DNA of 13,729 nucleotides from Gammaproteobacteria bacterium (GTDB taxonomy: Bacteria > Pseudomonadota > Gammaproteobacteria > Steroidobacterales > Steroidobacteraceae): the NCBI GenBank assembly GCA_030038645.1, contig JASHSR010000197.1:1-13729 (forward strand), read 5' to 3'. Under the pieces are notes generated by a model, which was not told the DNA's origin, ran no database searches, and saw nothing but the letters and a program-made list of their open reading frames with translations. A program made the position numbers and the translations under genes. Positions 7,426 to 13,729 of this stretch are shown here, in pieces. Positions within the stretch are counted from its first letter, which is position 1. Each line of letters starts with the position of its first letter.

Positions 7426-9684
7426 TCATGGGCGCGGGCCGTAGTGCGGCACCGGCATCCCGTACTCGTAGGCGCCCAGGTCGGGCGCACGGCCGGTGTA
7501 ACCGTCGTCGATGTTCGGCAACACGACGCCGGCATCGATTGCCTTAGAGCCCTTACGTAGCCGCAGATCGTAGTCGGACGGCCGGTACAGGTGCGTGATG
7601 TCCGGCAGGTTGGGCGGCTCGGCGTGAACGAATATGTCGTAGTCCACCAGGATCGAATGGCGGTCCTGGCCCGTCGCCGCCGCATACTGCGCCAGCGACT
7701 CGAACGACCGGCGGACCAGCGATACGCGCGGGTTCAGCGACGGGATCGGCAATCCCTCGGCGGCGCAGAGAGGCCGCTCCTGGGTTCCTGCCGGGCAGGC
7801 CGGTATGACGGGCTTGGGATAAAGAGCGCGGACATCGAAAGGCGGCGAGTTCCAGGCAAACGGGTTGGCGACGCCCTCTCCGTTGTGGAACCCGTTGTAG
7901 TCCGAGTCCGAGTAGTTGGTGAAGGTGTTCACCGAGAAGCTCGACCTCGACGCTCCCCGCCCGCCGCCGCCCCACGACAGCATCAGGTTGTTCCTGAAAT
8001 GAACGTTGGAGGCGAGTCCGGTGTTCATGTTCTGAGACAGGTAGGTGTTGTTGTAGTTGAGCACCCCCGCCGGCAGGACGGCGAACTTAATCGGGCTGCC
8101 GAGATTCTGGACGACGACGTTGCGATAGAAGTAAATGGGACCGCCGAACGTCGTCTCCGCGCTGAAAGCGCCGCCGCCGCTGTTGAAGCAACGGTTGCGG
8201 AACACGCGGATGTTGCGCGCGCCGCCGTCGGCCTCGATGCAGTTGTCCCCCATGTTGAAGATGTCGTTGTTGTAGAAATCGATCGAGACCGGGATGCGGT
8301 CCGGAATCTCGTTGGGCGAGCCATCTGGATCGCCGTAGGTGGCGACGTCGATGCCGTCGTGGAACTCCTCCACTCGGTTGTAGGCGACGACGTGGCCCTG
8401 CCCGTAGATCTTGATGGCGTATTCGGAGCCGCCCGGGCCGCTGATCTTTTCCGGAAACCCCGGCAGCTTCGCGAAGGGACCACGGGGCTGCCAGCTCATC
8501 ATCCTCGTGGGATCGTGGCGGCCAATGAAAACGTTGTCGGCGATGTAGAAGTCCTTCGACCCGCTCCAGTCATCGTAGATGCCGCGACCGACGTTCTCGA
8601 TCTTGCAGTGCTTGAGGGTGAAGCCGCTCGAACCGACGATGTTCTTCATGCCGAGGATGAAGGCGATCTCGGTGTTGCGGACGGTGATGCCCTCGAAATA
8701 GTTGTAGTTGGCGGCCATCAGGTTGAAGAGGTTGAAGTTGCCGTCGCCGTCGAAGATCACCTCGCCATCGCCGGCCGCCTTGATCACGATCGGCTTGTCC
8801 GGCGTGCCGGACTGCGTGAAGTAATAAGTGCCGTCGAACGGCGTGCCGAGAGTCGCGCGCGTCGTGCTGCCACCGTATTCGGTCCTCGTATCCCTGTAGA
8901 CACCGGCATGGACCAGGATCACATCGCCCGGCCGTACCCGCGGCGCCGATACGTTCGACCAGTCGGCGTGGCGCCCGCCCTCGAGATAGTAGGCGGCATT
9001 GAGCCCGATGAACGCCGGCTTTTGTACGGGACCCTTGTAGCCCCACGGATACACGTTATAAACCCTGCCGCCGGTCGGGACTTTCGGCTCGGCGCGGGTG
9101 TGCGCCCAGACGGTCCGCACGGCCTCGCCTGTGACCCCGTCCGGATCGCTGAGAGTGAGCCTGATCTCGTAATCCGTATCCGGCCGCAGGTCCAATATGC
9201 TGCCCGAGAACATGTTGGGAATGACGTACCGGAGCAGCGGGCTGCCGGAGTTCACGCTTTCGTTCTGCAGCCGCAGCAGCGGCAATGCCTTGTGCCAAGT
9301 GGCCTCGCCCTTGCGGCGGTAGACCATCTCGACCTTCGCGTTGCGGTTCTCGTCGCCGCTGATCCGCCAATCGACGCCGATCGCGAGGAGCGTGGGCGGC
9401 TCGACGATGAGCTCGCCGGCGGTCGTCGCATTGACGCCGCCCGACACCGTCGGCGGGATGCTCTTGAGTGGGCAATGGACGTAGTACGTCCAGTCCGGAC
9501 CGGAGCAGGCCGCGCCTGCGGTTTCCTGCGGCAAGCCGGCCGCCGTGTCGCCCGCAACGACGGTGCCGGCGACGAGCCACGCCGCGGCCGCCGCGGCGCA
9601 CATCAAAGGTTTCAAGCGCAGGGTCGGCCCTCTGCCGCCGACCGTGGACGCTTTCGCACGACTCACCGCGGTACGCTCGCGCAT
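7426..9684 (-). CDS. Secreted right-handed parallel beta-helix repeat protein
   Basis: 752 residues with a probable signal peptide: basic start, hydrophobic run at about 28-42, and cleavage near VVAG-DTAAG (41-49). A fibronectin-like beta domain follows (about 95-200, including LDLRPDTDYEIRLTLSDPDG). A parallel beta-helix then spans about 245-600, with recurring turns such as FYNNDIF, VFRNRCF, FYRNVVV and HFRNNLM. The C-terminal segment SKAIDAGVVLPNIDDGYTG (713-731), then APDLGAYE and HYGPR, matches a recurrent ending of polysaccharide lyase-like beta-helix proteins. Such folds bind or cleave acidic polysaccharides, but I see no established catalytic motif, so enzyme activity is not claimed. 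ATG 9684 is chosen because AGGAGG lies 9 nt upstream (9699-9694); in-frame ATGs at 9708 and 9729 fall within the promoter. It lies between a regulator and a transporter operon with no obvious functional link to either. Confidence 0.88.
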   Translation of the reverse strand: MRERTAVSRAKASTVGGRGPTLRLKPLMCAAAAAAWLVAGTVVAGDTAAGLPQETAGAACSGPDWTYYVHCPLKSIPPTVSGGVNATTAGELIVEPPTLLAIGVDWRISGDENRNAKVEMVYRRKGEATWHKALPLLRLQNESVNSGSPLLRYVIPNMFSGSILDLRPDTDYEIRLTLSDPDGVTGEAVRTVWAHTRAEPKVPTGGRVYNVYPWGYKGPVQKPAFIGLNAAYYLEGGRHADWSNVSAPRVRPGDVILVHAGVYRDTRTEYGGSTTRATLGTPFDGTYYFTQSGTPDKPIVIKAAGDGEVIFDGDGNFNLFNLMAANYNYFEGITVRNTEIAFILGMKNIVGSSGFTLKHCKIENVGRGIYDDWSGSKDFYIADNVFIGRHDPTRMMSWQPRGPFAKLPGFPEKISGPGGSEYAIKIYGQGHVVAYNRVEEFHDGIDVATYGDPDGSPNEIPDRIPVSIDFYNNDIFNMGDNCIEADGGARNIRVFRNRCFNSGGGAFSAETTFGGPIYFYRNVVVQNLGSPIKFAVLPAGVLNYNNTYLSQNMNTGLASNVHFRNNLMLSWGGGGRGASRSSFSVNTFTNYSDSDYNGFHNGEGVANPFAWNSPPFDVRALYPKPVIPACPAGTQERPLCAAEGLPIPSLNPRVSLVRRSFESLAQYAAATGQDRHSILVDYDIFVHAEPPNLPDITHLYRPSDYDLRLRKGSKAIDAGVVLPNIDDGYTGRAPDLGAYEYGMPVPHYGPRP

Positions 9685-9693
9685 TTTAGTCTT

Positions 9694-9699
9694 CCTCCT
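9694..9699 (-). promoter_or_regulatory. Ribosome binding site of the beta-helix gene
   Basis: AGGAGG on the minus strand with a 9-nt spacer before ATG 9684. It is the strongest Shine-Dalgarno here apart from that of hyuA, and it rules out the upstream in-frame ATG codons at 9708 and 9729. Confidence 0.7.
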
Positions 9700-9705
9700 C
9701 TCTCG

Positions 9706-9733
9706 CATTATACTCAGTATACTGACCATAATG
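9706..9733. promoter_or_regulatory. 28-bp dyad covering the promoter, probable operator
   Basis: Half-sites CATTATACTCAGTA and TACTGACCATAATG pair at 12 of 14 positions. The central 12 bp, TCAGTATACTGA (9714-9725), form a perfect palindrome and the outer CATTAT/ATAATG match exactly. The dyad covers the whole -10 element and the spacer and touches the -35 element. A protein bound here should block RNA polymerase. GTATAC-centred palindromes are common for GntR-type and similar repressors, but the protein that binds is unknown. Confidence 0.55.
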
Positions 9734-9737
9734 TCAA
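9707..9737 (-). promoter_or_regulatory. Near-consensus sigma-70 promoter of the beta-helix gene
   Basis: On the minus strand, a perfect -35 TTGACA (9737-9732) and a perfect -10 TATAAT (9712-9707) are separated by 19 bp, longer than the optimal 17. Transcription would start near 9700, giving a leader of only about 15-20 nt, with the Shine-Dalgarno almost at the 5' end. The AT-rich island stands out sharply from its GC-rich surroundings. Confidence 0.65.
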
Positions 9738-9799
9738 CGGCGACGCTCGGCGGGCCGCTGCCCGATCCGGGTGGAGTCCATGGCAGACGTCGCTGTCGC

Positions 9800-9818
9800 C
9801 GCGCGGGCGATCCGCGCG
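9800..9818 (-). terminator. Short GC hairpin after the LysR-type gene, weak terminator candidate
   Basis: The plus strand reads CGCGCGG-GCGAT-CCGCGCG, a perfect 7-bp stem with a 5-nt loop, 19 bp past the regulator's stop codon. No T-run follows. It may have arisen by chance in such GC-rich DNA. Confidence 0.22.
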
Positions 9819-9836
9819 CTCCGAGCCTCGTCCGGC

Positions 9837-11105
9837 TCACGTGGTCCATCCGAGCTGTGAGTACTGCTCTTGCAGCTCCGCCGCGACGCTGGCGGCCTCG
9901 TCGAAAAATGCCTGCGCGCTCGGAGGACGGGTGGCCTGTGCCGGGAAGGTGAGGTGCAGCGTGACGGGCGAGCGCAGCAACGCCGCGAGCGGCTCGGGAC
10001 AGGGTAGGAACGTCAGGATGCCGTGCTCCACTTCCTGGGCGCACTCACAGCGCAGCGCGAGCGCGAGGCAGTCTGTTTCGAGCAACAGGCCCTTCACGAT
10101 TTCGCTGTCGCCCGTCTCGAAGACCGGTATGGGTTCAGCGAGTCCCTGCGACCGCAGGAACTCGCCCAAGCGTCTGCGCATCGGTACATAGCGGGGCGGC
10201 AGCACCCATTGGGCATCCAAATACCGCCGCAGATCCGGGCCCGGCCGTTTAGCGAGAGGATGATCAGCGCGCGCCAGGATCTCCAGGCGATCGCGCAGCA
10301 ACGGATGCGCGGTGACATCCGGCGAGGTGGGGTGCTCCCGCTCGGATCCGAGGACGAAGTCGACATCCCGGCAGCTCACTCCTTTTTCCAGGTCGTCGTA
10401 GCTGTCGTAGCGCAGGCTCAGCGTCAGTCTCGGGTATTTCCCATGGAGACGGGCGACGATGAGCGGCAAGAGAATGGACCGCGCGTGCGGCGCGGCGCCG
10501 ATGATCACCTCGCCCTGGATGACTCCACCCAAGCTCAGCAGCTCGTCCAGCCCGGCGCGAATCTCCGCGAGCGCCATCTTGAGTTGCCTGGCGAGCTGCT
10601 CGGCGAACTCGGTAGGGATCAGGAACCCGCGCGACGCCCTCTCGAACAGCGGCTGGCCCAGCTGCCCTTCGAGGGCGCGAATCGCCTTGCGCACCGCGGA
10701 GACGTCGAGACCGAGCTCGCCCGCCGCCCGCCTCGATTCGCGCTGCTCGCACAGTGAGAGAAAGGCGAAGACGTGCCGGTTGGAGATGTTGAGATCCCAG
10801 ACCCGCGGGGCTCGGCGTGCGGCTGAGGCGCCGTAGTGGCTGCGGAAGACTTCTCGGGCTTTGGCAAGGTGGGCGATGGCGCTGCGCGCGTGTGCCCCGA
10901 GCATGATGGCTTCGCGCGTCGGGCGCGTGCCGAGTGAGGTGCGCTCGAACAGCCGTACGCCGAGCTCCGTTTCGAGCGCCTGGATGGAGTGGCTGATCGT
11001 CTGCTGAGAGCGGCCGACGGCCTCGCCGACGTGAGTCAGGCTGCCGATGTCGATGACTCTGAGCATCCTGCTCAGGTTTCTGAGGTTGGGGTACGCCAGC
11101 TTCAT
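9837..11105 (-). CDS. LysR-type transcriptional regulator with two tandem winged-helix domains
   Basis: 422 residues, about 120 more than a standard LysR-type regulator. The first DNA-binding domain covers about 7-65 and ends VRLFERTSLGTRPTREA. A second, also LysR-like, covers about 107-168 (FAFLSLCEQRESRRAAGELG, then a recognition-helix region DVSAVRKAIRALE, then PLFERASRG). Each carries the LFER hallmark. A linker helix (about 166-190) leads to one substrate-binding domain (about 196-420, beginning GEVIIGAAPHARSILLPLIV) that would sense a small effector. ATG 11105 is used; the first HTH begins within a few residues, and no strong Shine-Dalgarno is visible. It lies 105 bp downstream of the binding-protein gene in the same direction and 152 bp upstream of the beta-helix gene, so it may be co-transcribed with the binding protein. 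Fusion or duplication of a HTH from a neighbouring regulator would explain the structure. Its targets are inferred only from position. Confidence 0.92.
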   Translation of the reverse strand: MKLAYPNLRNLSRMLRVIDIGSLTHVGEAVGRSQQTISHSIQALETELGVRLFERTSLGTRPTREAIMLGAHARSAIAHLAKAREVFRSHYGASAARRAPRVWDLNISNRHVFAFLSLCEQRESRRAAGELGLDVSAVRKAIRALEGQLGQPLFERASRGFLIPTEFAEQLARQLKMALAEIRAGLDELLSLGGVIQGEVIIGAAPHARSILLPLIVARLHGKYPRLTLSLRYDSYDDLEKGVSCRDVDFVLGSEREHPTSPDVTAHPLLRDRLEILARADHPLAKRPGPDLRRYLDAQWVLPPRYVPMRRRLGEFLRSQGLAEPIPVFETGDSEIVKGLLLETDCLALALRCECAQEVEHGILTFLPCPEPLAALLRSPVTLHLTFPAQATRPPSAQAFFDEAASVAAELQEQYSQLGWTT

Positions 11106-11210
11106 CGGAGCGTTCGGGCCTCACCGAAGGATGAGCGCCCCTGCTTCCGAGCGCAAGAACCGGCGGCCCTCCCCACCCCGCGGCCCGGGTGCGGCAGCGC
11201 GGTACGAGAA

Positions 11211-12170
11211 TCAGCGGGGAGCCGGAATGAACCGGTTCGTATAGAGCGCGGACAAGTCCGGCTCGCTCGGAAGGATGCCGAGCTCGACGAAGGAGCGGGA
11301 CAGTACCGCGAGCGCGCGCGGCTGGAAGGTGAGATTGGTCGATAACGTGGCCATCACGTAAGGATAGGCCTTCGCCACGGTCTCGGGCTTGAGACTCAGC
11401 AATGCGGCCGCGAGCTGCACGGACTCGCCTTGGTGAGCCTGCATGTAGGCGATGGTCTGCTGCCATCCCAACAGAAAGCGCCGCACCGCGTCCGGATTGC
11501 GCGCGATCAGAGTGTCGCGCGCGAAAAACACGTGCGTGATGAAGTCCGGGAGCATGTCGCCGTAGTTCAGCAGGATGCGCCCCGTGCCGCGCAGCTCGTC
11601 GGTGAACCCCTGCACCGTGGTGGTCACGTGACCGCTGATCTGGCCGCGGCTCAGCGCCGCGAGCTGTGCGCGCGGCGAGCCGAGCGGCACCGGCACCAGC
11701 GCGTCGCTACCTTTCCAGCCGTACCGCCGCGAGGTCTCGAGGACGAGCCAGTGGCTCAGCGACCCGAGTGTCGTGACTCCGATCTGCTTGCCCTTCAGTC
11801 CCTCGATCGACCGGATACCGGAGTTCGTGGCGACGACGAGGCAGAGATTGAAGGGCCGGCCGCCGAAGGCGCCGATGGCCTTGGCCGGCACTCCCTTGGC
11901 GAGAAACGCCAGTGCCGGTCCGGATCCGAGCCCGATTTGCACCGTGCCGGCCGTCAACGCTTGCTGCAGCTGGGCGTCCCCGCTGAAGGAGATGATCCGC
12001 AGGGAGAGGCCGTTTCGCTTCCAGATGCCGGCATGCTCGCCGATTTCGAGCGGCGTGAACGTGACGGCCGTCGCGACCGACTGTCCGACGACGAGCTGAT
12101 CCACGGCGAACGCGTTGCCCGTCGAAAGCAGGGCAAGCGCCGCAAAGACTGTCGCGCGAATGGCGAGCAT
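11211..12170 (-). CDS. ABC transporter substrate-binding protein (SsuA/NMT1-THI5-like)
   Basis: 319-residue periplasmic binding protein. The signal peptide is residues 1-22 with cleavage after AFA and before VDQ; no lipobox cysteine is present, so it should be soluble in the periplasm. The mature protein opens with LVVGQSV, then FTPLEIGEHAGIWKRNGL (38-55), the signature start of the SsuA/NMT1 fold, then ALTAGTVQIGLGSGPALAFL (71-90) and a hinge-region IEGLKGKQIGV. The family binds sulfonates, taurine, thiamine precursors, nitrate or aromatic and heterocyclic acids; the ligand cannot be deduced. It is the likely partner of the ATPase and permeases at 7070-4668, although 4.1 kb and two other genes separate them. 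ATG 12170 has GAGG about 4 nt upstream. It diverges from the amidohydrolase gene, so the two may share a regulated intergenic region. Confidence 0.92.
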   Translation of the reverse strand: MLAIRATVFAALALLSTGNAFAVDQLVVGQSVATAVTFTPLEIGEHAGIWKRNGLSLRIISFSGDAQLQQALTAGTVQIGLGSGPALAFLAKGVPAKAIGAFGGRPFNLCLVVATNSGIRSIEGLKGKQIGVTTLGSLSHWLVLETSRRYGWKGSDALVPVPLGSPRAQLAALSRGQISGHVTTTVQGFTDELRGTGRILLNYGDMLPDFITHVFFARDTLIARNPDAVRRFLLGWQQTIAYMQAHQGESVQLAAALLSLKPETVAKAYPYVMATLSTNLTFQPRALAVLSRSFVELGILPSEPDLSALYTNRFIPAPR

Positions 12171-12344
12171 GTATCCTCGGGAAACTTACGGCGTGCGTCC
12201 CGGCGCCGCGACAGAAAACAGGCCCCGACCCCCCGAAATCCGGCCTCCGGTCGGGCGCCACCGAGAGCGGTTGGCCCCATAATAAACAAGTTGCGGCCGA
12301 AAGATCACGGCCGGCGGAGAGCGGTCCGCGGAGTCGTGCGCGTG
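12171..12344. promoter_or_regulatory. Divergent intergenic region, likely promoters for binding-protein and amidohydrolase genes
   Basis: 174 bp between divergent start codons must hold promoters for both directions. The only AT-rich island is ATAATAAACAAGTTG (12279-12293), which offers -10-like CATAAT (12278-12283) on the plus strand and TATTAT on the minus strand, but neither has a good -35. Weak inverted repeats are present: CCCGACC (12224-12230) with GGTCGGG (12249-12255), and CGGCCG at 12294-12299 and again at 12308-12313. No clear LysR-type ATAC-N7-GTAT box was found. Confidence 0.35.
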
Positions 12345-13448
12345 ATGATCATCGATTCGCACTTTCACTGGTGGCCGAAATCGGTTTTTGAAAGTCTGTG
12401 CCGGCGCAGGGGCTATCCGCGAGCCGAGCGCAGCGCGGCCGGCGGGTATCGCTACTGGCGTCGCGAAGGTGAGCCACCGCGTTTTCACGCCGGTCCTGAA
12501 TGGTTCGATCTCGACCGGCAACTCGAGCACATGGACGGTCTCGCGCATCATGTCAAGGCGGTGTGTTCCATCGGTCCGCTGTCGGTGCATTTCTCCGATC
12601 TCTCGCAGGAGGAGGGCCTCGACGCCGCGGCGCTGTGGAACGAGGAGATGGCGGACGCGCAGCGGCGCCATCCCGGCAGAGTCTGGGCGACGGCGGCTGT
12701 GCCGCTGGCGCGGGCCGAGGTGGCCGTGCAAGTGCTGGAGCACGCCGTCAACAATCTCGGACTGACCGGTGCGAACCTGCCGAGCAGCATCGGTGACGAC
12801 CCTCACATCGATGCGGAATGGCTCGAGCCCTTTTACGCCTGCGCAGCGAAGCTGGGCGTACCGTTGTTCCTGCATCCGACCGACGCGGTCTTCGCCAATT
12901 TGCTATCCGACTACGGTGGGGCGTTACACCTCACCCTGGGAAGGGTAATCGAAGTTAGCGTCGCGGCGGGCCGGCTTATTCTCTCGGGCATCATGGAGCG
13001 GAACCCGGAGCTGAAAGTGGTGATGTCGCACACGGGCGGCTTCTTGCCTTACCAAGCGGGCCGGCTGGACAAGAATGCGAAAGCCGCCAAGCTCGGCGCG
13101 GCGCCGAGCGTCTACCTGAAGCGCATGTATACGGACACCGTCTCGCCGCACATGCCGGGTATCAAATTCGCGATCGAGTATTTCGGCGCGGATCACGTGA
13201 TGTACGGATCGGACTATCCCTGCTGGAGCCCGGCGGCGGCGCTGCGGCTCTTCGAGGAGATCGGCCTGCCCGAGTCGGACCGCGCCAAGGTTTTGCACGA
13301 CAATGCGCGGCGCGTTCTCGGCCTGCGCGATCCGGCGGGAGACCTGAGTCTACGCCCGACGCCGTCGACCGATCGCCAGGGTCCTCAGGCGTCCGGATCG
13401 CCGGCCGTAGCGGGTGGCGCGGCACCGACGCGGCTCCGCGCACCGTAG
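12345..13448 (+). CDS. Metal-dependent amidohydrolase (Amidohydro_2/ACMSD family)
   Basis: 367-residue cytoplasmic TIM-barrel enzyme of the amidohydrolase-2 group, which includes aminocarboxymuconate-semialdehyde decarboxylase, resorcylate decarboxylases and related hydratases. The full metal and catalytic set is visible: HxH H6 and H8 (DSHFHWWP), H177 in FLHPTD, H229 in MSHTGGFLPYQAGRLD, and D290 in GSDYP. The conserved fold ends about residue 330 (HDNARRVLGLRD); the last 35 residues are rich in Pro, Gly, Ala and Arg. ATG 12345 is chosen because it places the HxH motif at residues 6-8, as in the family; GTG 12342 and GTG 12336 are alternatives, and GGAG at 12330-12333 would suit 12342 or 12345. 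It is the only plus-strand gene, divergent from the binding-protein gene, which suggests co-regulation with the catabolic operon. Whether it decarboxylates or hydrolyses cannot be settled. Confidence 0.93.
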   Translation: MIIDSHFHWWPKSVFESLCRRRGYPRAERSAAGGYRYWRREGEPPRFHAGPEWFDLDRQLEHMDGLAHHVKAVCSIGPLSVHFSDLSQEEGLDAAALWNEEMADAQRRHPGRVWATAAVPLARAEVAVQVLEHAVNNLGLTGANLPSSIGDDPHIDAEWLEPFYACAAKLGVPLFLHPTDAVFANLLSDYGGALHLTLGRVIEVSVAAGRLILSGIMERNPELKVVMSHTGGFLPYQAGRLDKNAKAAKLGAAPSVYLKRMYTDTVSPHMPGIKFAIEYFGADHVMYGSDYPCWSPAAALRLFEEIGLPESDRAKVLHDNARRVLGLRDPAGDLSLRPTPSTDRQGPQASGSPAVAGGAAPTRLRAP

Positions 13449-13552
13449 CTTGTGTTGTAGATCACGGTCACCGCGATCGATGCCACCGTGCCGACGGCAA
13501 GTGGGATCAAAGCGAAATGCAGGCCGAGTATGCCGAATTCGGCGGTGGTCCA
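13385..13552 (-). pseudogene. Possible C-terminal remnant of a membrane protein gene
   Basis: In the minus frame ending at TGA 13387-13385, a stretch without a usable start reads TAEFGILGLHFALIPLAVG followed by TVASIAVTVIYNTSYG: one convincing transmembrane helix with a short polar tail. TGA at 13555-13553 closes the frame immediately upstream, so no complete gene exists here. A second minus frame (13644-13507) reads LRFSAALFSGKLAVLTGA and could be the upstream part joined by a frameshift, though it also begins after a stop. The helix and its following asparagine resemble the end of HPP-family or similar membrane proteins, but I am not certain. It overlaps the amidohydrolase 3' end by 64 bp on the opposite strand. 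A sequencing or assembly error near the contig end is an equally good explanation. Confidence 0.28.
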
Positions 13553-13729
13553 TCATGCGCCCCCGTGAGCACGGCGAGCTTCCCAGAGAAAAGCGCGGCC
13601 GAGAAGCGCAGGTCGGAGGTCGCGGGCTGCTCGGCCAGTAAGAGCTAGGCGTCGGGTGGTAGCCGAAGCGTCGGCTCGAGTCATCGCAATAGACGGCCGA
13701 GCTCGGCGTGGCGCTCGGCTCGCACGCAC
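13553..13729. other. Right-edge region with no recognisable gene
   Basis: Short frames exist on both strands, including one on the minus strand open from the edge to TGA 13553 (59 codons, rich in Arg and Ala), but none carries a recognisable motif. It may be the upstream part of the broken gene described next to it, or non-coding. Confidence 0.35.

Noticed and set aside
7591..10191. 866-codon plus-strand frame opposite the beta-helix and regulator genes
   Set aside because: It is antisense to genes with clear domains and a signal peptide; its protein shows no motif and crosses the promoter and dyad.
11430..12344. Plus-strand upstream extension of the amidohydrolase frame
   Set aside because: It runs antisense through the binding-protein gene; the family start with HxH at residues 6-8 is at 12345.
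12171..12344. Possible LysR-type binding site in the divergent region
   Set aside because: No convincing ATAC-N7-GTAT or T-N11-A dyad could be found by eye.
13414..13641. 75-codon plus-strand frame after the amidohydrolase
   Set aside because: Arg- and Gly-rich, no motif, overlaps the amidohydrolase end, and has no sensible Shine-Dalgarno.
1..13729. Signs of a mobile element, phage, CRISPR array or RNA gene
   Set aside because: No transposase or integrase, terminal repeats, repeat-spacer pattern or tRNA-like cloverleaf was recognised anywhere in the window.

Overview
The window is GC-rich throughout with little non-coding DNA. Its gene families are an SsuABC/TauABC-type transporter, HyuA/HyuB, LysR-type regulators and an ACMSD-like amidohydrolase. 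Together these suggest a Pseudomonadota chromosome, possibly Burkholderiales or Rhizobiales, probably from the environment. No tRNA, rRNA, CRISPR array, transposase or integrase was seen. Nine of the ten clear genes lie on the minus strand; the tenth diverges from them at the right end.

Layout, in the direction of minus-strand transcription: (1) 12170-11211, a secreted SsuA/NMT1-like solute-binding protein; (2) 11105-9837, a LysR-type regulator with two successive winged-helix domains; (3) 9684-7426, a secreted parallel beta-helix protein with its own near-consensus promoter, overlapped by a 28-bp dyad; (4) a 238-355 bp gap with two strong inverted repeats; (5) 7070-4668, ABC ATPase and two permeases; (6) 4663-1, hyuA, hyuB and a ketopantoate reductase-like gene that runs off the left edge. 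Genes from the ATPase to the reductase are packed with 10 bp gaps or less, and three junctions are identical 4-bp ATGA overlaps, so this is almost certainly one operon. Diverging from the binding-protein gene is a metal-dependent amidohydrolase (12345-13448). Beyond it, 281 bp hold a possible broken membrane-protein gene on the minus strand and nothing else I recognise.

Working model (inference): the binding protein, ATPase and permeases import a small organic compound. HyuAB performs an ATP-dependent reaction on it, either opening a cyclic amide or carboxylating it. The reductase acts on a 2-oxo acid, and the amidohydrolase decarboxylates or hydrolyses an intermediate. The double-HTH regulator probably controls the locus. 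The substrate cannot be read from the sequence. The points most worth a second look are the tandem-HTH LysR protein, a predicted Asp-to-Asn change at a metal-ligand position in HyuB, and the palindrome-covered promoter of the beta-helix gene.
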